NCBI GenBank assembly: GCA_913058555.1
Contig: CAJXRJ010000514.1
Span: 1-5,577 of the forward strand
DNA from: an uncultured bacterium
Lineage (GTDB): Bacteria > Planctomycetota > UBA1135 > GCA-002686595
DNA length: 5,577 nt
Direction of reading: 5' to 3'
Shown here: piece by piece, positions 1-5,577 of the stretch
How positions within the stretch are numbered: the stretch's first letter is position 1
How the letters are laid out: each line of letters opens with the position of its first letter
The notes under the pieces: generated by a model
What the model saw: only the letters and a program-made list of their open reading frames with translations
The model's database searches: none
Told to the model about the DNA's origin: nothing
Position numbers and translations under genes: made by a program

Positions 1-26
1 CAGCGTCAGATGTGTATAAGAGACAG
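1..26 (+). other. Synthetic Nextera read-1 adapter remnant (not biological)
   Basis: The first 26 bases are the 3' part of the Illumina Nextera read-1 transposon adapter. Bases 8-26 are the complete 19-bp Tn5 mosaic end (AGATGTGTATAAGAGACAG), preceded by CAGCGTC from the adapter tail. Genomic sequence begins at base 27. The kinase frame on the minus strand stays open through this block, so a naive translation gains false C-terminal residues. A short plus-strand frame starting here begins MCIRDR, a peptide known as an adapter translation artefact. The sequence match is exact and recognised from memory. Confidence 0.98.
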
Positions 27-2620
27 GCCGTCGACGCGTTGCACTCCGCGGGCACCCGGTGGGTGGTCTCGCCGATCACATGCAGGTGGCCGTCGTAGGA
101 CGAAAACGCCGCCGCGGTGTTGCCTGGGGACACGGCGGGCCGCGAGGCGAACGCCATGGCCGAGCCCACGGCGCACACCCCGGGCAAAGCCGAATCCGGC
201 ACCGGCTGCAGCCGGCCATTGTCGGAGAGCGCGAACTCCAAGGGTCGAACCCCTGCCGCGCCTGGATCCCCCGTCTCCGGTGCGACATGGAACGTGCCCA
301 CCGCCGGCGAGATGAAAAACGGCCGCGCGAACTGCATGACCCGGCCCGCCCGGTTGACGGTCGCTACCTGCCCGCTCTCAAGGCTCGCGTAGATCTCGCC
401 GACCCCGCCGAGCGCCAAGTGGTTCACGGCGGCGGGGACCTCGCAGAGTCCGCGCGACACGCCGGGTCCGCTGAACGGGTAGAAGAGAATCGAACCACGC
501 CCGTCGCCGCTCGCGACGAGTTCGTTGCCCTCCACCAGCAGCGCCGTCACCGGCGCCTGATGGCGCCCGAGTCGTTCGGCTTGCCCCTCCATGGGCACGC
601 TCCAGACCTCCCCCGACCGGCTGCCGAGGACCAGCGATCCGTTGTCGAGGATCTCCATGGCGCTCACCTCGAGCTCGGACGGGATGGTCATCACGCCGAG
701 GTTGATGGCCGTCGAGGGCTCCGCCGATCCGAGCAGTACGCGATGAATGAACGTGTTCGACACCGCGGCCGCGAGGCCCGCGACCGGGTTCGAGCGCAGG
801 ACGATCGTGGGCTCCATGAGGTCGGCCACCTTCTCCGGCGTCGATCGCCGATGCCCCTCCCAAAGGAGCAGCCGATGCCCTTCCCCGCTGCGGTCGCTCT
901 GGGAGATGAGCACCTGGGTGCCGCTGCCCGTGGGCACCGCGCCCGAGAAGAAATCCCCCAGCTCCGCGAGCTCGCCCCGGACCGTCGCCGAGAGCTCCCC
1001 CCGCCGGCGGCACGTCACCGGGTCAAAGATCTGCACGGCTTCGGGCGCCCACATCAGTGCCGCGTCGCCGTTGATCGCGCAGACCTCCACGGGGTGGCCG
1101 ATGGCGAGCTGCTTGGGGCGGCCTGGCAAAGACGTACGGTCGTAGAGGTGCTTCCAGCCCCACTCGCGATCGACCTCCGGCACGGACAACAGGAGCTGCT
1201 GGGTGCCGCCGATGTCGCCCTTCTCGAGCTGGCTATGGGCAAAGCGCGTGGTCGCGAGGGCGCCCCGGCGCTCGGCGTCACGGCGCGCCACCTCGACCTC
1301 CCTGAGCAAGCCCTTGAGCTGCACCAGATACGCCGCCGTTCCCCCGATCGCCAGCACCACGGCCGCCATGGCCACGAGCGCCGCCGCGCGGTGCCGACGG
1401 AAGAGCAGCCGCAGCATGTACCCGAGCCCCTGGGGCCGGGCCTGAATAGGCTTGCCCGACAGGAAGGCCGCGAGGTCCGCGGAGAGCGCCTCCGCCGTGG
1501 CGTAGCGCTCCTCCGGGAGCTTCGCGATGGCCTTCATCACGACGCTCTCCAGGTCCCGCGGGATCGACGGGTCGACGCGCCGCAGGGGCGGCGGGTCGCG
1601 GTGCTCGATGTCGTGGATCAGCCGCGCGCGCTCCGCGCGGTGGAAGGCCGGCCGCTTGCCGAGGAGCTCGTACAGGATCAGCCCAAGGCCATACACATCA
1701 CCGCGCTGGTCCACGTCCTGGTGGAAGGCCTCCGGCGGCATGTACCGCAGGGTCCCGATCATGTCGGCGGCCTCGGTGATCGACGCGTCCCCTTCGAGGC
1801 GGCAGAGCCCGAAGTCCGTGAGGTGCGGCTGGCCCGCGCCGTCGAGCAATACGTTGCCCGGCTTCACGTCGCGGTGCAGGATGCCGAGCCCGTGGGCGTA
1901 GGCGAGGGCCGAGCTGAGCTTCTGGCCGATACGTGCGATGGCCGCGTGCAAGGAGCCCGCGCCGGAGCTTCCCGAGGAACCCGACGAGCTGCCGGACGCG
2001 TCCGCGCTCGACACCTGCGTTGCCCGATCGATGCGCTGCTCCGCTTCGAGTCGCTCGGCCGCCGTCTCGCCCTCGGTCCACTGTTGCAGGAGGCTATCGA
2101 GCGCCTGCCCATCGATGCGCCGCATGGCGTACCACAGCAGAGTGCCCTCTTCGCCTGTGCCATAGACCGGCACGATCGCCGGATGCTCGAGCTGCGCGGC
2201 CGCGCGCGCCTCGCGCACGAAGCGCGCGCGAAAACCCGGGGACGCGAGGTCCGCGTCGAGAACCTTGAGCGCCACCGTCCGGGGCAGCCCCTCTTCGGCC
2301 GCCTCGTAGACCACGCCCATGCCCCCGTGCCCGAGCTCGCCGATGATCCGGAAGCGCCCGACGCGCTCCCCGACCTGCAAACGCCCCAGCGACGGCTTCT
2401 CGCTCCGGCGGAGCGTGTCCATGGCGAGCAGCGCCGGCTCCAGGAGCGGCCGAAGGTCTGGGTACTGCGCCGCGAACTCAGAAGCCGAAAGCGCGTCCGC
2501 CCCCGACTGCTGGGTGCGGAACGCCTCCGTCAGCCGATCGACCTCGACGTACTTCTCGAGGTCCACGCCATCGAGCGAACCATCCACGCTCGAGTCGCCC
2601 AAGGGGTCGCGCTCGTCCAT
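27..2620 (-). CDS. Membrane-anchored Ser/Thr protein kinase with C-terminal propeller-like domain (3' end missing)
   Basis: Hanks-type Ser/Thr kinase, expected to phosphorylate proteins from the cytoplasmic face of the inner membrane; substrate unknown. 864 codons are present and the frame is unbroken. Residues 1-85 are an acidic N-terminal region. The kinase domain spans about 90-390: glycine loop GHGGMG (97-102), catalytic Lys119, helix-C Glu137, HRDVKPGN (249-256, catalytic Asp251), DFG (269-271), GTLRYMPPE (289-297, PPE replacing the usual APE) and Asp308 of the DVYGLG motif. A Ser/Gly-rich insert (about 182-224) sits just before helix E. One transmembrane helix follows at about 411-433, then a short charged helix (434-452), REWGWKHL (485-492), and a long beta-rich region with WD40-like strands such as GSLVLGSRSGEVWSV (661-675). 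The ATG at 2620 is the first start after an in-frame TGA-TAA at 2660-2665. The gene lies 42 bp downstream of the cytochrome gene. The C-terminus is lost at the contig end; the true stop is not in the window. The kinase call is firm; the propeller assignment is by pattern only. Confidence 0.93.
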
Positions 2621-2628
2621 GGCTAAGG

Positions 2629-2639
2629 CCTTGTTCTCC
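2629..2639 (-). promoter_or_regulatory. Candidate weak ribosome-binding site for the kinase
   Basis: Read on the minus strand, this stretch is GGAGAACAAGG. The AAGG (2632-2629) ends 8 nt before the ATG at 2620, a workable Shine-Dalgarno spacing; the GGAG ends 13-15 nt before it, rather far. It supports the 2620 start. It lies inside the 42-bp gap after the cytochrome stop, and no terminator hairpin with a T-run is visible there. Planctomycete-like genomes often have poor Shine-Dalgarno sequences, so a weak site is not surprising. Confidence 0.4.
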
Positions 2640-2662
2640 GGGGCGTCATGGCCCCGATCTTA

Positions 2663-4468
2663 TCAGCGCGGGCGCCAGTAGCCCGACGCCAGAACCTCGG
2701 GCGTGCGGTCAGCGGCTTCATACATGCCCATGAAGCGCTTGATCTCCGGCGTATCGAAGATCAGAGACTCCGCGACGTAGCGCGGCGACACGGTTTGATA
2801 CACGAGGCGAACGCTCACCGAGTCCACGGCCTTGGCGCCGAGCGGGATCCGGTAGGTCACGCGGTCTTGTCCGCCGGTCGTGGCGCCCTTCTTCGGCGCG
2901 TAGTCGGCGTCGGTCCCTGTGCCGTAAGGACGGGTGGCCTCCGCGTCGGGGTGCTCGGGGTTCCAGCCCCGGGGCGGAATGCGGTCGTCGATCAACCAGG
3001 TGTGCCCCCGCAGCAAGAGGAACGTCGCGTCGCCTTCCACATCGGCCATGATGCCGCGGTAGCGGGCGACTTCGCTGCTGTCGGAAACGGTCTCGCGGTG
3101 CCCTTCGATCGGACCGCCGCGCACCTCCGTCGGGAGGACCTCGCCGTTCTGGTCCACGATCAAACCTTGCTCGTTCCAGCTACCCGAAGCGAAGAGCACG
3201 TCCCCGGCCTCGTCCTTCGCGACGACCTCGAGCCACATGCGCCGGCTCGGGTGCCCGGTGGGCAGCTTGTGTCCGGTGAGGTTCGTGACGTCCACTCCGA
3301 AGGTGAGGACGTCGTCCTCCACGCGGGCGTCTTCGATGGACACCGACGCGGTGCGGGACGAGAGCTGGTCCCGCGTGGCTGCGATCGTGCGATCAAACGC
3401 TTCGGTCGGCGCCTGGACGCCCAGGGCCTCGGCGTTGTCCCGGAACATCGTCAGCATGAACGCGTTGCCGCCCACGAACAGGTGACGCCCGAAGGGCGAG
3501 CGCGGCTCGATGAACGGAAAGTCGAATCCCGGTGGGTTGCGCGCGATCTTCGTGCGCGTGCGCATGCCGGCTTCGTCGGTGGTCGGCACGTGGCACGACT
3601 GGCAGGTGCGGGAGCCCGCGGGGGCCGGCTCCATGGGAACGCCCTCCGCGTCTTCGTCCGCGAAGGCCGAGTTGCGCCACTCCAGGTACGGCGTCTGCTC
3701 GTGGAAGCCCGTGCCGACGACCTCGCCCTCGGGGCTGAGCGCGTCGGTTTGCAGCGTGTGGCACGAGCCGCAGAGCGACGAGCGCGTGATCTGGTCGCCG
3801 TAGGTCGGCGTGAAGCCCGAGTGCACGCGCATGGGGCCGGGCACCGGGTCCTTGTGGGGGCCGTAGAGCTCGAGGTTCGGGTTGAGCTTGAAGCCGGCGG
3901 TGAAGCTCGCGTCGGAGCCGAGGCCCTCGGGCGAGATGCCGTGACAGATCGTGCAGGACACGCCGTCCCGGGCCATCGTGCCGAGCTCCCCGTCGCAGTC
4001 GAGGACGTGCAGCGGGTCGTTCGTGCCGTGGTCGTCGAGCCCCACCTGGTCGGCCAGGGGCGTGTGGCACTTCAAGCACTTGGCCGCGATCGCCTCCTTG
4101 GCGTTGGGCGTGGAGGCCATCTCCGCCGACATGACCGCGCGCCAGAACGGGTCCCGCGCGGAGTTGGCCATCATCGTGGACCGCCAGAGGTCAAAGGGCG
4201 CGATGGAGTTGCCCTTGCGGTCGCGCATCGCGGCGGCGTTCACCGATTCCGAGTGGCAGAGGGTGCACGTCTCGGAGGTGGCCACGCCGGGACCGGGGAG
4301 ATCCGCGGCGGGGGTCTCCTGCGCCGCTTCGAGGAGCGCCTCCCGAAGGGGCTCGCTCTCCGCATCCTCCCCGTGCGGCCGGGCTGCGCCCAGGGCCAAG
4401 CTCAAGGAGAGGCCAATGGAGGTGAGGACGAGCGGGGAACGGACAGAGAGCATTCGGCGCGATGACAT
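2663..4468 (-). CDS. Secreted pentaheme c-type cytochrome with C-terminal beta-rich domain
   Basis: Predicted exported electron-transfer protein, 601 residues from the ATG at 4468. It has five CXXCH heme-attachment motifs: CTLCH (68-72), CLKCH (131-135), CTICH (172-176), CGSCH (233-237) and CQSCH (289-293). An N-terminal signal peptide is clear: SSRR, then a hydrophobic core at about 12-27 and a likely cleavage site near 27-29. The stretch WRSTMMANSARDPFWRA between hemes 1 and 2 resembles a family annotated only as multiheme cytochrome c. Residues after about 370 carry no heme motif and look like a beta-sandwich, with the motif GHKLPTGHPSRR (about 399-410) that recurs in multiheme proteins of this kind. 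Its histidines, and others between hemes, could be distal heme ligands. I see no CXXCK catalytic heme, so nothing marks it as a nitrite reductase. A GTG at 4477, three codons upstream, is an alternative start; an in-frame TAA lies just before it. No good Shine-Dalgarno is visible. Redox partner and substrate are unknown. Confidence 0.93.
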   Translation of the reverse strand: MSSRRMLSVRSPLVLTSIGLSLSLALGAARPHGEDAESEPLREALLEAAQETPAADLPGPGVATSETCTLCHSESVNAAAMRDRKGNSIAPFDLWRSTMMANSARDPFWRAVMSAEMASTPNAKEAIAAKCLKCHTPLADQVGLDDHGTNDPLHVLDCDGELGTMARDGVSCTICHGISPEGLGSDASFTAGFKLNPNLELYGPHKDPVPGPMRVHSGFTPTYGDQITRSSLCGSCHTLQTDALSPEGEVVGTGFHEQTPYLEWRNSAFADEDAEGVPMEPAPAGSRTCQSCHVPTTDEAGMRTRTKIARNPPGFDFPFIEPRSPFGRHLFVGGNAFMLTMFRDNAEALGVQAPTEAFDRTIAATRDQLSSRTASVSIEDARVEDDVLTFGVDVTNLTGHKLPTGHPSRRMWLEVVAKDEAGDVLFASGSWNEQGLIVDQNGEVLPTEVRGGPIEGHRETVSDSSEVARYRGIMADVEGDATFLLLRGHTWLIDDRIPPRGWNPEHPDAEATRPYGTGTDADYAPKKGATTGGQDRVTYRIPLGAKAVDSVSVRLVYQTVSPRYVAESLIFDTPEIKRFMGMYEAADRTPEVLASGYWRPR

Positions 4469-4571
4469 GGCGCCCACAGATTAGTGGACCGGGGCCCCCC
4501 GCGGTGGCCCGCGCGCGCCCCAATTGGAGCAATTACACCCCTGTCATCCGAGCTACTCCCTAGTACGTATC
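4469..4571. promoter_or_regulatory. Intergenic region between exporter and cytochrome; possible promoter
   Basis: This is the only non-coding gap over 50 bp. Its exporter-proximal half (about 4521-4571) is visibly more AT-rich than the flanking genes; its cytochrome-proximal half is extremely GC-rich. On the minus strand TGTAAT (4537-4532) matches five of six bases of a sigma-70 -10 box, but no convincing -35 lies 16-18 bp upstream. It overlaps a perfect small inverted repeat, AATTG-GAG-CAATT (4522-4534), beside the palindrome CCAATTGG (4520-4527). A GC hairpin (GGGCC 4492-4496 with GGCCC 4506-4510) lacks a T-run, so I do not call a terminator. The cytochrome may have its own promoter here, or the three genes may be one transcript. 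Confidence 0.35.
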
Positions 4572-5528
4572 TCAGATGCGAGCCTGCAACGTATAGAGCC
4601 GGTGATAGCGCCCCTCTTGGGCCATCAGCTCCTCGTGCTTGCCGCGCTCCGCGATCTTGCCGTCTTCGATAACGAGAATCAGGTCCGCGCGCTGGATCGT
4701 AGAGAGACGGTGAGCGATGACGAAGGTGGTGCGGCCGCTCAGGAGTTCTTCGAGACTCGACTGGATGAACGACTCGCTTTCCGTGTCGAGGGCCGACGTG
4801 GCCTCGTCGAGCAAGAGCACCCGCGGCGCCGCAAGCAGCGCCCGCGCGATGGTCACGCGTTGCTTCTGGCCGCCGGACAGCTTGACCCCGCGCTCGCCGA
4901 TGACCGTCTCGAGCCCGTCGGGCATGCGCTCCGTGAACTCGGTCACGTAGGCGCGCTCGGCCGCGTTCTGGATCTCTTCTTCGGTGGCCGCCGGCCGCGC
5001 GAACAGGAGGTTGTCGCGGATGGTGCCGTCGAAGAGGAATTCGTCTTGGAGCACGAGGCCGAGCTGGCTGCGGTAGGACGAAAGCACGACCTTCTCGAGG
5101 TCGACGCCGTCCACGAGCACGCGCCCCTTGTCGGGGCTGAGGAACGACACCGCTAGGGACGCGAGCGTCGACTTGCCGGAGCCTGAGCTTCCCACGAGCG
5201 CCACCACCGTGCCCGGCGGCACGTCGAAGCTGATGTGGCTCAGGACCTCTTCGCCTTCGACGTAGGAGAACGACACGTCTTCGAACTGGACGCGTCCCTC
5301 GACCTTGGGCATCTCGATCGTGCGCTCGGGGTCGTCGTCTTCGCCCGGCTGCTGCAGGAGTTCGTTCGTGCGATCGAGGCCCGCGAAAGCCTCGGTCATC
5401 TGCGTGCCGATGTTCGCCATCTGGACGATCGGCCCGATGAGAAACGCGAGGAACAGGGTGAACGAGAACAGCTCGCCCACGGTCAGCGCGTCGTCGAGGA
5501 TCAGGTTGCCGCCGTACCCGAGGATCAC
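4572..5528 (-). CDS. ABC exporter half-transporter, C-terminal portion (type I exporter, MsbA-like; 5' end missing)
   Basis: Membrane ABC exporter that would use ATP hydrolysis to move a substrate out of the cytoplasm; the substrate cannot be told from this piece. The 318 residues kept hold the end of the membrane domain, with a hydrophobic helix at about 19-38 (last TM helix), followed by TQMTEAFAGLDRTNELL and then a complete nucleotide-binding domain from about 77. Visible motifs are: A-loop Tyr89, Walker A GSSGSGKST (113-121), Q-loop Gln161 in LQDEFLFDGTIRDNL, signature LSGGQ (217-221), Walker B VLLLDE (237-242), D-loop SALD (245-248) and H-loop His273. All catalytic residues are intact. 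Most of the membrane domain (normally about 300 residues with six helices) lies beyond the contig end. The ATG at 5543 that opens this frame is in the adapter and is not a real start; genomic coding begins with the Val codon at 5528-5526. The subfamily (MsbA, multidrug or peptide exporter) is not resolvable. Confidence 0.95.
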   Translation of the reverse strand: MILGYGGNLILDDALTVGELFSFTLFLAFLIGPIVQMANIGTQMTEAFAGLDRTNELLQQPGEDDDPERTIEMPKVEGRVQFEDVSFSYVEGEEVLSHISFDVPPGTVVALVGSSGSGKSTLASLAVSFLSPDKGRVLVDGVDLEKVVLSSYRSQLGLVLQDEFLFDGTIRDNLLFARPAATEEEIQNAAERAYVTEFTERMPDGLETVIGERGVKLSGGQKQRVTIARALLAAPRVLLLDEATSALDTESESFIQSSLEELLSGRTTFVIAHRLSTIQRADLILVIEDGKIAERGKHEELMAQEGRYHRLYTLQARI

Positions 5529-5577
5529 CTGTCTCTTATACACATCTCCGAGCCCACGAGACTAGGCATGATCTCGT
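5529..5577 (-). other. Synthetic Nextera read-2 adapter with i7 index (not biological)
   Basis: Bases 5529-5547 are the 19-bp Tn5 mosaic end (CTGTCTCTTATACACATCT). Bases 5548-5562 (CCGAGCCCACGAGAC) are the rest of the read-2 adapter. Bases 5563-5570 (TAGGCATG) match the Nextera i7 index I remember as N706, and ATCTCGT (5571-5577) is the start of the P7 primer region. The strand is given as minus because the mosaic end faces inward from the right. It creates the false N-terminus MYKRQ on the exporter fragment and a false C-terminus LLYTSPSPRD on a plus-strand shadow frame. Confidence 0.98.

Noticed and set aside
8..26. Terminal mosaic ends at both contig ends as a natural Tn5/IS50-type transposon
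   Set aside because: The ends are attached to Illumina primer tails and an index, and no transposase or resistance gene lies between them. They come from library preparation.
59..2626. An 855-codon plus-strand open frame covering the kinase gene
   Set aside because: It is antisense to a kinase with every catalytic motif intact. Its protein is Arg/His/Ala/Leu-rich with no recognisable domain, as expected for a shadow of a GC-rich gene. The true kinase frame has no stop in the window, so it is easy to overlook when only closed frames are listed.
2648..4465. A 605-codon plus-strand open frame opposite the cytochrome gene
   Set aside because: The opposite strand encodes a signal peptide and five CXXCH motifs, which cannot be chance. 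The plus-strand product is compositionally biased with no domain.
2663..4468. Cytochrome as a pentaheme nitrite reductase (NrfA)
   Set aside because: It also has five hemes, but there is no CXXCK catalytic motif, heme spacing is wider, and the C-terminal domain differs.
4492..4510. GC-rich hairpin as an intrinsic terminator for the exporter
   Set aside because: The stem is only 5 bp with a 9-nt loop and no T-run follows in the direction of transcription. In sequence this GC-rich such stems are expected by chance.
4524..5156. A 210-codon plus-strand open frame opposite the ABC nucleotide-binding domain
   Set aside because: It is a mirror of the ABC coding strand, and all conserved ABC motifs are on the minus strand.
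4572..5528. ABC gene as a cytochrome c maturation exporter serving the neighbouring cytochrome
   Set aside because: The fragment is a fused membrane and ATPase exporter. The CcmA ATPase is a separate short protein without an attached membrane domain, and no other maturation gene is present.

Overview
This is a 5.5 kb piece of high-GC bacterial DNA with synthetic Illumina Nextera adapter sequence still attached at both ends (1-26 and 5529-5577). The biological insert is 27-5528. All three genes lie on the minus strand, so transcription runs right to left. They are: the C-terminal part of an ABC exporter (4572-5528, cut at its N-terminal side by the contig end); a complete, secreted pentaheme c-type cytochrome (2663-4468); and a membrane-anchored Ser/Thr protein kinase with a beta-propeller-like C-terminal region (27-2620, cut at its C-terminal side by the contig end).

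The best lineage guess is Planctomycetota. The kinase layout is Hanks-type kinase, one transmembrane helix, a short juxtamembrane coiled coil, a REWGWKHL-type motif and then a propeller, which is the architecture I associate with the greatly expanded planctomycete kinase families. The multiheme cytochrome family and high GC fit this, but Myxococcota and related groups share both traits. No rRNA, tRNA or taxonomic marker gene is present, so this is inference.

Layout and cooperation: the exporter ends 103 bp before the cytochrome start, and that gap is the only sizeable non-coding stretch. The cytochrome stop and kinase start are 42 bp apart with no visible terminator, so cytochrome and kinase are probably co-transcribed. 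The cytochrome should be exported and carry five covalent hemes. The kinase should have its catalytic domain in the cytoplasm and its propeller outside the membrane, in the same compartment as the cytochrome. A link between redox state and signalling is possible but only a hypothesis. Nothing ties the exporter functionally to the other two genes.

I see no mobile element, CRISPR array, RNA gene or clearly new defence or biosynthetic system. The most consequential observation is technical: adapter-derived codons create false protein termini at both contig ends. Several long plus-strand open frames are shadows of the minus-strand genes.
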